DNA of 64,000 bases from an uncultured Gammaproteobacteria bacterium (GCA_902512305.1 CABXIU010000007.1:1-64000), one strand, 5' to 3'; shown: positions 8,011 to 17,377, numbered from the stretch's first letter. The notes: generated from the sequence alone by a model not told the origin. Translations and numbers: made by a program.

Positions 8011-8838
8011 CTAGTTATCGTAGGCCTTTAACATTTTTTCCGGATTATTTATTTCATTTTCGATTCTCGCTTTGATATTAGAATCAATCGACTTGCTATT
8101 TAATTTAAATAAACCACAACCCCTCAATACTTCTCTGATATTGATTTGCTTACCTAAATATTTGAATTCAATTCTCATTGCAGCCGGCACACGAGAATTT
8201 TTGCTACCTACACCCATTGAGACTCCTGATAGCGAATCTACAATATTCATATAACTGGGGCATAAGACTGTGTGATGGATAACATTATGAGTTAGCACTT
8301 CAACTTCAGTAATAAAGATTCGATCACCTAGAAAAAACACAGTTCCATTGTATTTAAATCGGCTTGGTTGAATACCCCCATTTTCTTTGTCCCATAGATG
8401 CTCAATACTTGTTGAGTAAAAATTATTCTCATACTGATAGATATGAATCAGGCTCCGATTTATATAGCCAGGATATTCAGGCGAATGAAAGTGGCTGTAG
8501 TAATAACCTTCGTAGCGTGACAAATCATTACTAAGGCTGGATATTGAATCAATAGTATTATTTAACTTAATCTTCCCAGGATTTGATTCCAACTGATGAC
8601 TTTTAGAAGCAATCAGACGGAATTCACTTGGTTTTAGGTTGAACTCTTCTTCCGACAATTGGAAATATTGACAAATTTTATTTAAATTATATTTTGAAGG
8701 ATAAATTTGACCACTTAAATACTTATTGAATTGCTGTCGATTAATCTCCATCTTTCGACAAACATGAGCTACCGAAATTTGTTTATTGGATACTGTACGT
8801 AAATTATTAAAAAAATTTTCGTGTGGCATAACCTTCAA
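8011..8838 (-). CDS. XRE-like helix-turn-helix transcriptional regulator
   Basis: A 275-residue protein. The N-terminal helix-turn-helix of Cro/C1 type runs about residues 15-65 (VAHVCRKMEINRQQFNKYLSG, then PSKYNLNKICQYFQL). A longer C-terminal domain rich in aromatics (YEGYYYSHFHSPEYPGYI) is probably a sensor domain of unknown ligand. It is encoded directly upstream of the peptide transport operon on the same strand, with dyad operators between them, so it is likely the local regulator. Its base composition is AT-rich like the backbone, unlike the transporter genes it precedes. The ATG at 8838 precedes MPHENFF; a second Met lies three codons on. Confidence 0.75.
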   Translation of the reverse strand: MKVMPHENFFNNLRTVSNKQISVAHVCRKMEINRQQFNKYLSGQIYPSKYNLNKICQYFQLSEEEFNLKPSEFRLIASKSHQLESNPGKIKLNNTIDSISSLSNDLSRYEGYYYSHFHSPEYPGYINRSLIHIYQYENNFYSTSIEHLWDKENGGIQPSRFKYNGTVFFLGDRIFITEVEVLTHNVIHHTVLCPSYMNIVDSLSGVSMGVGSKNSRVPAAMRIEFKYLGKQINIREVLRGCGLFKLNSKSIDSNIKARIENEINNPEKMLKAYDN

Positions 8839-8891
8839 GGAAAAGGTTTGATTAGTTTTTTCATACTATGATTGTATATCAACTTGGACTA

Positions 8892-8987
8892 AAGTCCAAA
8901 CTTCGTTTTATGTGTGAGGGAGGGTGTGTATATCTATCTCCGAGTTCGAGAGGGGCTCCCCCGTACCTTCAAAGTCAGTATATATAT
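8892..8987. repeat. Right copy of the 96-98 bp direct repeat flanking the island
   Basis: Direct copy of 283-380. It contains the last codons and the TGA stop (8975-8977) of the TSUP permease gene, so the repeat coincides with that gene's 3' end. A small hairpin ggact-aa-agtcc precedes it here but not in the left copy. This pattern suits integration at a gene 3' end or a repeat shared by convergent gene ends. Confidence 0.75.
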
Positions 8988-9727
8988 CTAGCTAGCATTG
9001 AAATAGACATTACTACAATTAGAATTCTAATAACTCTTGGATTGGCTTGCAGCAAGTAATGAGTACCCATAAAAGATCCAATCAATTGCCCTAGCATCAT
9101 AATCAGTCCAACAAAAAAGGCGATATGTCCAAATATAAAAAATACGACAAAGCCACCAATATTTGATGCGAAATTAAGAGGTTTTGCCAATATTGTTGCT
9201 TGAATAATTTCAAGTTTTTTTAGCATTACACCTGTCATAACATAAAAAGAGCCAGCCCCAGGTCCAAACATCCCATCGTAAAAACCTACTCCTGGAACGG
9301 CATATGATTCGAATTTATTATGAGACTTAGAGTTTGAACTAATGGTTTTAGGTTTTGGTGAAATAATAAAATAAATTGCAATAAAAACAAGGGCAACTGG
9401 AATGACGAACGAAAGAACTTGGGTATCAATAAACTGCACTATGATACCTCCTATTACTGAGCCAATAAATGCTGCAATCATTAATTTTTTGACTGATTTC
9501 CAATCTAACTTTTTTTTGCGTAAGAGTAGAAAAGTAGCTATGCCAGTACCCATACTTCCCTGAAACTTATTCGTTCCTAGAACGTAAATTGGAGGAATAC
9601 CACTTAATAAGAGTGCAGGTACTGCTAGCAAACCACCTCCGCCTACAAGCGTATCAAGAAAGCCAGCAATCACACCAACTAGAAATAAAAAAGCTAGAAT
9701 TTCAATTGAGAAGTTAGCAATATCCAT
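8975..9727 (-). CDS. TSUP (TauE/SafE) family membrane transporter
   Basis: A 250-residue polytopic membrane protein with the N-terminal signature GVIAGFLDTLVGGGGLLAVPALLLSGIPP and the second-half repeat GFYDGMFGPGAGSFYV, diagnostic of the TauE/SafE sulfite or organosulfonate exporter family. Seven to eight hydrophobic segments can be counted. It is the second gene of a pair, starting 5 bp after the PhyH-family dioxygenase. Its 3' end lies within the repeat that bounds the island. In a sulfur oxidiser, export of sulfite or a sulfonate product is plausible, but substrate is not shown by sequence. Confidence 0.85.
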   Translation of the reverse strand: MDIANFSIEILAFLFLVGVIAGFLDTLVGGGGLLAVPALLLSGIPPIYVLGTNKFQGSMGTGIATFLLLRKKKLDWKSVKKLMIAAFIGSVIGGIIVQFIDTQVLSFVIPVALVFIAIYFIISPKPKTISSNSKSHNKFESYAVPGVGFYDGMFGPGAGSFYVMTGVMLKKLEIIQATILAKPLNFASNIGGFVVFFIFGHIAFFVGLIMMLGQLIGSFMGTHYLLQANPRVIRILIVVMSISMLARYIY

Positions 9728-9732
9728 AGGCT

Positions 9733-10524
9733 TTAACTATTCAAAAGAGTAGGAAACCAATCTTCTCTTAGGCGTTCACCATTTTTTTGATTGATATCCG
9801 GAAAGCTTGGTGAAGTTCTTCCTGGACGATCTCTAAAAACAACGTCATCACCGAGCAACCTAAAAGAAAGGGTTCTACTAATCTTGTCATTTAAATTTGC
9901 ATTAGCTCCGTGAATAGTCTTGAAATTAAATGCTATAACATCCCCAGGCTGAGTCCTCCACTCTTTTATTTCATAATCATCACTATCTGGCAGGTCCATA
10001 AATGCTTCACTATCTTCATAAAAGCTCTCGTTATTAGACCAGCTTGTAGGTCGTATTTCTTTTTTGAGTAGGTGACTGCCAGCTAATGATCTTAATGAAA
10101 CATTTTTATCTCTAGACTCTAATGGCATCCAAAAACTTACTGTTTGATGTCCCGAAACGCAGTAATAAGGCATATCTTGATGCCAAGGTGTAGGAACTCC
10201 AGAGTTTGCATCTTTGTAAAAAAAATGGTCATGAAAAAACTGCACAGATTTTGATTCTGTCAAACTAGAGGCAATTGATGCTAAAGGCGAGTTAAAAATA
10301 AAATCTGAATATTCAGGGATGCGCTTCCAATTACAAAAGTCTTCTAAGAATTGACCTTGATAATTTTTCTTATGGTGAATTAAAGCCCTTTCACTCGGGT
10401 TCTTAATATGAAACTCTGCACCTTGAATTAATATGTCAATCCATTCACTAAATATACCTCTAAGAAGAACAACGCCATCCTTTTTAAAACTTTGAATATC
10501 AGATTGATTAATTAATATTGCCAT
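9733..10524 (-). CDS. Phytanoyl-CoA dioxygenase (PhyH) family Fe(II)/2-oxoglutarate oxygenase
   Basis: 263 residues with the metal triad His115-x-Asp117 (PWHQDMPYY) and His205 (TIHGANAN), and 2-oxoglutarate-binding Arg217 (SRTLSFRL). The reaction would be a 2-oxoglutarate-dependent hydroxylation of a small molecule. It is followed after 5 bp by the TSUP exporter gene, so the pair probably forms one operon, for example oxidation of a small organosulfur or phosphonate compound with export of the product. That role is inference: PhyH enzymes have many substrates. Cytoplasmic, with no signal peptide. Confidence 0.8.
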   Translation of the reverse strand: MAILINQSDIQSFKKDGVVLLRGIFSEWIDILIQGAEFHIKNPSERALIHHKKNYQGQFLEDFCNWKRIPEYSDFIFNSPLASIASSLTESKSVQFFHDHFFYKDANSGVPTPWHQDMPYYCVSGHQTVSFWMPLESRDKNVSLRSLAGSHLLKKEIRPTSWSNNESFYEDSEAFMDLPDSDDYEIKEWRTQPGDVIAFNFKTIHGANANLNDKISRTLSFRLLGDDVVFRDRPGRTSPSFPDINQKNGERLREDWFPTLLNS

Positions 10525-10686
10525 ATGATTTAAACTGTTTCGACCTAAAATAATAATTCAACTTCCATAAAGCTATGATAATAACTAAATTCTGAAACTG
10601 AGAAGATAAATTTAATAATTTATACTCTATAAAAGAATAAGCAAAAACAACTGTATTATTAACATATTTTTTTTCTTCATCAATTA

Positions 10687-11382
10687 ATGAGACTCCTCAC
10701 TGAAACATTTACTATAAAAAAAATTCCCACGGTCGTTTGGAGCTCTGAGGACTCATTTGATTTAAAACCTAAGCCCTTAACCTTTATATTTCTTGTGTTT
10801 GGATTATTTCTGTTTGGATTGGGAGAAAGTCTATTAATTACTAGTGGCGCAGGTGTTGGCCCATATACAGTTCTGGCTCAAGGAATTTCAAACCTTACAG
10901 ATTGGTCGCTAGGTCTTTCTACATTTGTTATTAGTGTGTTTGTTCTCTTGTTATGGATCCCACTTAAACAAAAGCCAGGAATGGGAACAATATTAAATGC
11001 CTTTATAATTGCGCTAACTATTGAGTTTTCTGTCTATTTTTTGCCGTATCCAGAGCATTACCCACTGAAGGTGTTGCAAGTGGTTATAGGTGTCTTAACT
11101 ATTGGAATAGGAAGTGGATTCTACTTAATTTGTAATCTTGGAGCTGGACCAAGAGACGGCTTAATGATGGGGCTTCAGAAAGTCACCAATATGCCAATTT
11201 ACTCAATTCGAACTACGATTGAGATTAGTGTCGTTATTTTAGGTTCAATTTGTCTTCTAAATAATTTAGAGAAGCTACTGGGCGAGGTTGTTGGGCTTGG
11301 AACAATAATATTCGCTTTGGGTATAGGGCCATCAGTTGCACTAGGTATAACCATTGTGGGTGGCCTTTCTAAAAAAGTTTAA
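10687..11382 (+). CDS. YczE/YitT-like integral membrane protein
   Basis: A 231-residue protein with about five to six membrane segments and the recurring motif GAGVGPYTVLAQG, later echoed as GAGPRDGLMMGLQK, typical of the YczE/YyaS-type membrane proteins (COG2364-like). Function in this family is poorly defined; some members sit near transport or regulatory genes. It stands alone, divergent from the dioxygenase gene and convergent with kynU. The N-terminal ~30 residues are soluble, and a later start is possible. Confidence 0.7.
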   Translation: MRLLTETFTIKKIPTVVWSSEDSFDLKPKPLTFIFLVFGLFLFGLGESLLITSGAGVGPYTVLAQGISNLTDWSLGLSTFVISVFVLLLWIPLKQKPGMGTILNAFIIALTIEFSVYFLPYPEHYPLKVLQVVIGVLTIGIGSGFYLICNLGAGPRDGLMMGLQKVTNMPIYSIRTTIEISVVILGSICLLNNLEKLLGEVVGLGTIIFALGIGPSVALGITIVGGLSKKV

Positions 11383-11403
11383 TCATTTAATGAAAATAAT
11401 CCA

Positions 11404-12648
11404 TTAAGTCACATAATTTCTTTTTTTGAAATTTAACGAATCCCACTCATTTGATTGCATTATATTTTTCAAGCACATTATTGCTTTCCAGATATCTTGA
11501 TACCTCATATATAGAGGCGAAATGCCAAACCTTAAAATATTAGGTTCACGGTAGTCACCGATAACGCCCTGAGAGATTAATGATTGCATAATTGGATAGG
11601 CATTTTCATGCTTAAATGAAATTTGACTGCCTCTTTGGTCAGCATTAGATGGGGAAAATAATTCAAACCCATATTCACCACACTCTTGCTGAATTAAATC
11701 AATAAAAACTTCTGATAGCTGAATACTCTTCTTTCGAACCAGTTCCATTGATATCCCTTTAAAGATTTCAAGGCCACTTTCTACTGCCTTATAAGAAAGA
11801 ATAGCTGGAGTTCCACAAATATATTTACTGATACTATTCGCAGGAATGTATTTACCATCAAACGCAAATGGGTCAATATGGCCGAGCCATCCTGTTAAAG
11901 GCTGCGATACTTTTTCAATTAAATCACTTTTTACATATAAAAAACCAGGCGCCCCTGGCCCGCCATTCAAGTGCTTATAAGTACAACCAACAGCAAAATC
12001 TACGCCAATATTATGCAAATCTAATGGAATCACTCCAACGCTATGACTTAAATCCCAGACTACAAGCGCTCCTTTATTGTGAGCATAATCAGTAATTTTC
12101 TTCATATCACTAATGCGCCCTGTTTTATAGTTAATGTGTGAAAGCATTACAACTGCAGTAGAGGAGTCTATGTATTGCTCAATTGCATTATCATTTTCTA
12201 TTAAACATCTCTCATATTGATTATTTAGCATTTCATTGACACCCTCTAAAATGTAAAGATCAGAAGGAAAATTGACAACTTCACTAACAATTTTTTTTCT
12301 ATTTTTATTTAATTTCAATGCTGAAGTCAGAACCTTAAATAAATTAATCGAAGTACTATCAACCACAATAACTTCGCCAGGGTTAGCGCCAAGTAAAGGC
12401 GCAATTTTGTTACCTAATGTTTGAGGCAAATTAATCCATTCTGCCTTGTTCCAACTATTGATTAAATCCTTCCCCCATTCTTCATTAATCGCTCTCTTAA
12501 GATTTTCTATAGTTCTTTTAGGAAGAGGGCCTAGTGAATTTCCATCAAAATAAATTGTATTTTTTGGTAAAGAGAACTCTTTTCTATAGTGAGAGAGTGG
12601 GTCTCCATTATCTAGAGTCTTCAAATATTCAAGTGAAATTTTTTTCAT
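11404..12648 (-). CDS. kynU: Kynureninase
   Basis: A 414-residue PLP enzyme of aminotransferase class V fold that cleaves kynurenine to anthranilate and alanine (tryptophan catabolism or NAD precursor formation). Family features seen: YFDGNSLGPLPK at the N-terminus, NFPSDLYI, DLSHSVGVIPLDL, and the PLP-lysine region CTYKHLNGGPGAPGFLYV, followed by GWLGHIDPFAFD. The length is normal. No other kynurenine-pathway gene is adjacent; it is divergent from moaE and convergent with the YczE-like gene, so it appears as a monocistronic unit. Confidence 0.92.
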   Translation of the reverse strand: MKKISLEYLKTLDNGDPLSHYRKEFSLPKNTIYFDGNSLGPLPKRTIENLKRAINEEWGKDLINSWNKAEWINLPQTLGNKIAPLLGANPGEVIVVDSTSINLFKVLTSALKLNKNRKKIVSEVVNFPSDLYILEGVNEMLNNQYERCLIENDNAIEQYIDSSTAVVMLSHINYKTGRISDMKKITDYAHNKGALVVWDLSHSVGVIPLDLHNIGVDFAVGCTYKHLNGGPGAPGFLYVKSDLIEKVSQPLTGWLGHIDPFAFDGKYIPANSISKYICGTPAILSYKAVESGLEIFKGISMELVRKKSIQLSEVFIDLIQQECGEYGFELFSPSNADQRGSQISFKHENAYPIMQSLISQGVIGDYREPNILRFGISPLYMRYQDIWKAIMCLKNIMQSNEWDSLNFKKRNYVT

Positions 12649-12741
12649 TAAGATTTATTTATTGTAATCACTATAAAATTATAATTCATTTAAAAAAATC
12701 AAAGATCATTAAACTGACTCTAAAAGCGATAAAATCAAATA

Positions 12742-13194
12742 ATGGATAAAATTGTTGTTCAAACTGAAGATTTTGATTTAACTACTGAAGTTGAGCTTAT
12801 CAAATCTTATAGCCCAAACGTCGGAGCAATTGTCAGCTTTATTGGGACTGTTCGAGACTTAAATAATGAATCTCTTGTCTCTCTAACTCTCGAGCATTAT
12901 CCTGAAATGACAGAAAAATCTCTTGAATCAATCGCTAATAAAGCAAGGGATAAATGGGAACTTGAAACAATAACGATTATTCATCGAGTTGGGACTCTTT
13001 GCATCGGAGATCAAATTGTATTAGTCATAACCACAAGTGAACATCGACAAGAGGCCTTTGATTCATGTAACTTTATAATGGATTACTTAAAAACTGATGC
13101 TCCATTCTGGAAAAAAGAGATTTCGGATAAGGAGGAAAAATGGGTTAAGATTAGAGAAACTGACGAAAAACAAAAAAGCCGATGGAAGCGCTAA
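12742..13194 (+). CDS. moaE: Molybdopterin synthase catalytic subunit MoaE
   Basis: 150 residues. The large subunit of MPT synthase, which moves sulfur from MoaD thiocarboxylate onto cyclic pyranopterin monophosphate. Recognised by GAIVSFIGTVRD, LEHYPEMTEKSLE, HRVGTLCIGDQIVLVITTSEHRQEAF and LKTDAPFWKKE, with the conserved lysine in the KTDAPFWK segment. Its 3' end overlaps that of convergent mobA by 4 bp. Its partner moaD lies 3.4 kb away in the moeA-moaC-moaA-moaD-mogA cluster, so the two subunits come from separate transcripts. Confidence 0.95.
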   Translation: MDKIVVQTEDFDLTTEVELIKSYSPNVGAIVSFIGTVRDLNNESLVSLTLEHYPEMTEKSLESIANKARDKWELETITIIHRVGTLCIGDQIVLVITTSEHRQEAFDSCNFIMDYLKTDAPFWKKEISDKEEKWVKIRETDEKQKSRWKR

Positions 13195-13769
13195 AAATCT
13201 AATTCTTCAAGCTTATTAAGATTAGTTAAAACCGCCAAACGATCTGAAACATCAACCCTTTCTAATGTCTGCTGGCGATACCACAGAGCCATCTTTCGGC
13301 CACCTTTATCTAGAAATTGCTCTAAACTTTTGACAAGATTTGACTTCATCAGGGCAAATGTTGCATGCATGATTGAGCCATCATGTGCAACACAAATATC
13401 AGCATCACTTAACTGCATTTTGTTAATTAATTCATCAACAAGCAATGAATCAACTAGTGGACTATCACAGGGCAGAACCAAAAGATAATCTGTTGAACAA
13501 GTCTTGAGGGCTTTCGAAATTCCAGCTAAGGGTCCTTGAAACCCTTCAAGATCATCAGCTATGACTTCACCATACAATGAATACTCATCAAAACTTCTAT
13601 TGGCACTAACAAAAATATGACATACTTTAGGCTTAACTACACTGACCACATGGGCTATCAATGGGAGACCTCTAAATTCTACCAAACCCTTATCTTTTCC
13701 ATTCATTCTCAGTCCCTGACCGCCTGACAAGATAACTGCTGAAATTTCATTTTGTAAAATTTTATTCAC
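13191..13769 (-). CDS. mobA: Molybdenum cofactor guanylyltransferase MobA
   Basis: 192 residues. Joins GMP to molybdopterin to give the MGD form used by DMSO-reductase family enzymes. The nucleotide-binding signature ILSGGQGLRMNGKDKGLVEFRGLPL is at the N-terminus, with FQGPLAGI and a metal-binding LPCDSPLV motif further on. The length suits the family. It is divergent from moeA with 93 bp between and convergent with moaE. Its presence implies that bis-MGD enzymes are made in this cell. Confidence 0.92.
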   Translation of the reverse strand: MNKILQNEISAVILSGGQGLRMNGKDKGLVEFRGLPLIAHVVSVVKPKVCHIFVSANRSFDEYSLYGEVIADDLEGFQGPLAGISKALKTCSTDYLLVLPCDSPLVDSLLVDELINKMQLSDADICVAHDGSIMHATFALMKSNLVKSLEQFLDKGGRKMALWYRQQTLERVDVSDRLAVLTNLNKLEELDF

Positions 13770-13801
13770 TTATTTCTCGTTCTTTTTTCAAGTTATTTGT
13801 A

Positions 13802-13830
13802 TTTTGGAAAATTTCTTGCAATTGTATAAT
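13802..13830 (+). promoter_or_regulatory. Possible sigma70 promoter of the moeA operon
   Basis: A perfect TATAAT at 13825-13830 with a weak -35 (TTTTGG, 17-bp spacing) lies about 30 bp upstream of the moeA ATG. The leader is short, too short for a Moco riboswitch. Confidence 0.4.
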
Positions 13831-13862
13831 ATACCTAATGAAACCGAAAAATATAGAACCTC

Positions 13863-15125
13863 ATGAATGATCAATCTATTAAATCAAGCTCATTAATGTT
13901 TAATGACTCTCTTATGAGCGCGGATGATGCATTAGCATTCCTAATTGATTCAGCGGTCGTTTTAAGTGAAACTGAAATTTCTACTTTAGATAATTCAATT
14001 GGCAGAATACTTGCAAAAGATATTCGCTCTAAAATTAATGTACCAGGTTTTGATAACAGCGCAATGGATGGCTATACAATCGCGCTTGATGAGAACAACC
14101 TAAGCGAGATAAATCAAACCTTTAATGTTGTAGATAGAATTGCTGCCGGCTCCACAGGAAATGAACTTAAAAAAGGAAATGCGGCAAGAATATTTACTGG
14201 CGCACCAATTCCACCAGGAGCGAACACTGTTATTATGCAAGAGGAATGTCAGCTTTCTGAAGATGGCTCCAAAATTACAATTACTAGAGCCATTAAATTA
14301 AACGAAAATATTCGTCCGACTGGAAATGATATTCTGCAGAAAGATGCTATCCTAAGTGCTGGAAAAAAAATTGAACCCGAAGATATATCTCTTGCAGCAT
14401 CTGTCGGAATTGGAGAACTTGAAGTCTTTAAAAAACTTAAGGTGGGTGTGTTCTTTACTGGAGATGAATTAGTGGAGCCTGGAAACTCCCTAACACCCGG
14501 GAAAATATACAACTCCAATCGCTATGCACTAGTAGCACTCTTAAATAAAGCAGGTTGTGATGTCATTAATCTTGGTAATATTAAAGATAATTTTGATTCA
14601 ACTTGTGACGCACTTGAAAATCTGTCGAGAGAGTGTGATTTGATTATGACTACTGGTGGAGTTTCAGTAGGCGAAGAAGACCATGTTAAACCTGCCGTTG
14701 AGAAACTTGGCTCAATTAACCTTTGGAAAATCAAAATGAAACCAGGAAAACCACTCGCCTATGGTCAAGTAAAAAATATTCCATTTATTGGGCTTCCAGG
14801 AAATCCAGTATCTAGCTTTGTTACATATTGTATTTTCGCATTACCATTTATTAAAAAAATGCAGGGAAATAGTCACTTTGAAACTGAAGTAATAAAGGTT
14901 AAATCAAATTTTGATTGTAAACGTGCAAAACCAAGACGTGAATACGCTCGAGTTCGAATTGACTATTCTTCAGAAATTCCATTAGCAAAATTGTATCCAA
15001 AACAAGGCTCTGATGTCATGAGCTCTGTAGTGTGGGCTGATGGATTTATTGAGATACCTGAAAATACTACTTTTGATAGTGGTACCATTCTTAATTATTA
15101 TCCATTGAGTGAATTAACACGATGA
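13863..15125 (+). CDS. moeA: Molybdopterin molybdenumtransferase MoeA
   Basis: 420 residues. Inserts molybdate into adenylated molybdopterin. Typical features: [14 protein letters not shown], the [20 protein letters not shown] segment, the central MoCF-binding domain with [16 protein letters not shown], and [24 protein letters not shown], followed by the C-terminal beta domain. The length is usual. It is the first gene of a tight operon; its stop overlaps the moaC start by 4 bp. It stands divergent from mobA across a short promoter region. Confidence 0.95.
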   Translation: MNDQSIKSSSLMFNDSLMSADDALAFLIDSAVVLSETEISTLDNSIGRILAKDIRSKINVPGFDNSAMDGYTIALDENNLSEINQTFNVVDRIAAGSTGNELKKGNAARIFTGAPIPPGANTVIMQEECQLSEDGSKITITRAIKLNENIRPTGNDILQKDAILSAGKKIEPEDISLAASVGIGELEVFKKLKVGVFFTGDELVEPGNSLTPGKIYNSNRYALVALLNKAGCDVINLGNIKDNFDSTCDALENLSRECDLIMTTGGVSVGEEDHVKPAVEKLGSINLWKIKMKPGKPLAYGQVKNIPFIGLPGNPVSSFVTYCIFALPFIKKMQGNSHFETEVIKVKSNFDCKRAKPRREYARVRIDYSSEIPLAKLYPKQGSDVMSSVVWADGFIEIPENTTFDSGTILNYYPLSELTR

Positions 15126-15601
15126 GCAAACTAACACACATTAATTCAAATGGTGAGGCTCAGATGGTTGATGTTTCTGAGAAAAATATTACGGCACGTG
15201 AGGCCAAAGCAGGTGCTAAAGTTTTTATGAAATCTGAAACATTAGACTTAATTATCTCTGGCTCTCATAAAAAGGGAGACGTTCTCGCTGTAGCCAGAGT
15301 AGCAGGCATTCAGGCTGCAAAAAAATGCTCTGAACTTATCCCACTCTGTCATCCTCTAATGCTCTCTAAGGTGAGTGTTGAGCTGACTCCTAATGCTGAA
15401 GATAGCTGTATTGAAATTGTTGCTGTTGCAAAACTGAATGGCAAAACAGGAGTTGAAATGGAAGCGCTGACTGCAGCTAGTATAGCCGCTCTTACGGTTT
15501 ATGATATGTGTAAAGCTGTTGATCGTTTTATGCGTATTGATAACGTTCAACTATTAGAAAAAAAAGGTGGTAAATCTGGTCACTGGGTTTTAGAATCATG
15601 A
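15122..15601 (+). CDS. moaC: Cyclic pyranopterin monophosphate synthase MoaC
   Basis: 159 residues. Works with MoaA to turn GTP-derived 3',8-cyclo-GTP into cyclic pyranopterin monophosphate. Conserved blocks: [14 protein letters not shown] at the start, [56 protein letters not shown] and the closing GGKSGHW. Both flanking junctions overlap by 4 bp (moeA upstream, moaA downstream), indicating coupled translation. Confidence 0.96.
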   Translation: MSKLTHINSNGEAQMVDVSEKNITAREAKAGAKVFMKSETLDLIISGSHKKGDVLAVARVAGIQAAKKCSELIPLCHPLMLSKVSVELTPNAEDSCIEIVAVAKLNGKTGVEMEALTAASIAALTVYDMCKAVDRFMRIDNVQLLEKKGGKSGHWVLES

Positions 15602-16593
15602 GTCAGATCATCGACCCATTTAACAGAAAAATTACCTACTTAAGGGTTTCAGTTACTGATCACTGTAATTATCGATGTCATTACTGCAGAGATGAGGATC
15701 ACCAGACACACACTAAAAAATCTCAAGTTCTTACTTTTGAAGAAATTGCAAAAATTGTAGCTTTGTTTGCTGAATTAGGTGTTACCAAGGTTCGCCTGAC
15801 TGGAGGGGAACCTTTGCTTCGCAAAGATATTCTTGACTTAACTAAAATGCTCGGAGAGATTCCAGGTTTGAGTGATATCCCACTTTCAACGAATGCCCAC
15901 CTTTTACCCTCAATGGCCTTGAAACTAAAAAATCATGGCATTAATAGAGCTAATATTTCAATTGATTCACTCATCCCCGAGCGCTTTAAAGACATAACTC
16001 GAGATGGAAATCTAGATACTGTAATCAGAGGTATTGATGCTGCAATTAATTCTGGAATGAAGCCAATTAAGCTGAATATGGTTGTCATGAAAGGTATCAA
16101 TGATGATGAGATTGAATCAATGATTGACTTTGCAATAAATAGAGGTCTAGACCTTCGATTTATTGAAACGATGCCTATTGGCCTTACCGGAATTGAGGCA
16201 ATTGATAGACACTATAGTGAAAAGGATATCCTTGATAGAATTTATTCAAGCTATGGTGACAAACTTACAGTTGCAGATTCAAAGCAGACTGATGGGCCTG
16301 CAAAAGTACTAAAAATTAAAGGCACTAATACCAGTGTTGGAACTATTTCCGCAGTTTCTAATAATTTTTGCAGTAGCTGTAATCGTGTCAGACTTACAGC
16401 AAAAGGGGAATTAATTCTTTGCCTTGGTCAAAAAGACTCTGTATCACTTCGAGACGCAATCAGGTCTGGAATGAATGATGATCAGGTTAAGCGTTTGATT
16501 CTCAACGCAATAACAAAAAAACCTGAAAAACATTTTTTTGATTCTGTTGTTGATAATATCAGTAATCGACAAATGGTGGAGATGGGCGGATGA
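15598..16593 (+). CDS. moaA: GTP 3',8-cyclase MoaA (radical SAM)
   Basis: 331 residues. First enzyme of molybdopterin synthesis. The radical-SAM cluster motif CNYRCHYC is near the N-terminus, followed by the SAM-binding [13 protein letters not shown]. The second 4Fe-4S site [18 protein letters not shown] lies in the C-terminal third. Unlike many MoaA proteins it ends in EMGG rather than the usual double-glycine tail context, though GG is present. It is coupled by 4-bp overlaps to moaC and moaD. Confidence 0.96.
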   Translation: MSQIIDPFNRKITYLRVSVTDHCNYRCHYCRDEDHQTHTKKSQVLTFEEIAKIVALFAELGVTKVRLTGGEPLLRKDILDLTKMLGEIPGLSDIPLSTNAHLLPSMALKLKNHGINRANISIDSLIPERFKDITRDGNLDTVIRGIDAAINSGMKPIKLNMVVMKGINDDEIESMIDFAINRGLDLRFIETMPIGLTGIEAIDRHYSEKDILDRIYSSYGDKLTVADSKQTDGPAKVLKIKGTNTSVGTISAVSNNFCSSCNRVRLTAKGELILCLGQKDSVSLRDAIRSGMNDDQVKRLILNAITKKPEKHFFDSVVDNISNRQMVEMGG

Positions 16594-16826
16594 GGATTCT
16601 TTACTTTGCGTCTCTGAAAGAAAATTTAAATACCTCAGATGAGAACATAAACTTTAGTTCACCCGTCACAATTTCATTAATTAAAGAGGAATTAGTAAAA
16701 AAATACGGTGAACAATATTTCCCAAAGAACTTATTATGCGCTGTAAACCACGAAATAGCCTCTGAAGCCACCATAGTTAATAATGAAGATGAGGTAGCTT
16801 TTTTCCCTCCTGTCACTGGAGGATAA
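16590..16826 (+). CDS. moaD: Molybdopterin synthase sulfur carrier subunit MoaD
   Basis: 78 residues, ubiquitin-like. The C-terminal PPVTGG carries the di-glycine that is adenylated and converted to a thiocarboxylate. The length is normal. It overlaps moaA by 4 bp and precedes mogA by 6 bp. The MoeB-type activating enzyme is not in the window, so it must be encoded elsewhere. Confidence 0.93.
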   Translation: MRILYFASLKENLNTSDENINFSSPVTISLIKEELVKKYGEQYFPKNLLCAVNHEIASEATIVNNEDEVAFFPPVTGG

Positions 16827-16832
16827 AGAAAT

Positions 16833-17363
16833 ATGACTAGTAAAAAGATTAAAATTGGTTTTCTTACTATCTCTGATAGGGCTGCTCGTGGAGTTTATGA
16901 AGATATAAGTGGTCCTGCAATGCAGGAATGGATTTCTAAAGCAGTTACTTGTCCCTATGAAATTTCCACCAAAGTAATTGAAGATGAACAGCCCTTGATA
17001 GAAGAAACATTAATAGATATGAGTGATAAACATTGTTGCAACCTGATTCTTACAACAGGAGGGACAGGTCCAACAACAAGAGATGTCACTCCTGAGGCTA
17101 CTGAAGCAGTATGTGAGAGAATTTTTGATGGTTTTGCAGAACAGATGAGATCAGTATCGCTTCGAACAGTTCCAACAGCAATTCTTTCCCGGCAAGTAGC
17201 GGGTACACGTGGGAACAGTTTAATTATTAACCTTCCTGGAAAGCCTGTAGCAATTGCGGTATGTCTTGGAGCTGTGTTTCTAGCAGTTCCTAAATGCCTA
17301 GAACTTTTAGATGAGTCAATTATCACAATCGATAAGTCTTTTGTTTCTCAAGCGTTTGAGTAA
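16833..17363 (+). CDS. mogA: Molybdopterin adenylyltransferase MogA
   Basis: 176 residues. Adenylates molybdopterin before MoeA inserts molybdenum. Motifs: IGFLTISDRAARGVYEDISGP at the N-terminus, LILTTGGTGPTTRDVTPEAT (the MoCF-binding signature) and NLPGKPVAIAVCLGAV. The DRA..G and extra central loop favour MogA over MoaB. It follows moaD by 6 bp in the same operon and is followed 14 bp later by the DUF1624 gene. Confidence 0.92.
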   Translation: MTSKKIKIGFLTISDRAARGVYEDISGPAMQEWISKAVTCPYEISTKVIEDEQPLIEETLIDMSDKHCCNLILTTGGTGPTTRDVTPEATEAVCERIFDGFAEQMRSVSLRTVPTAILSRQVAGTRGNSLIINLPGKPVAIAVCLGAVFLAVPKCLELLDESIITIDKSFVSQAFE

Positions 17364-17377
17364 TTTAAGCTTTAATT

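Noticed and set aside
13770-13862. Moco riboswitch before moeA
   Set aside because: The leader after the likely -10 box is only about 30 nt, too short for that aptamer, and no matching stems are visible.
16955-17326. 123-aa minus-strand ORF opposite mogA
   Set aside because: Antisense shadow of mogA without any recognisable motif or ribosome site.
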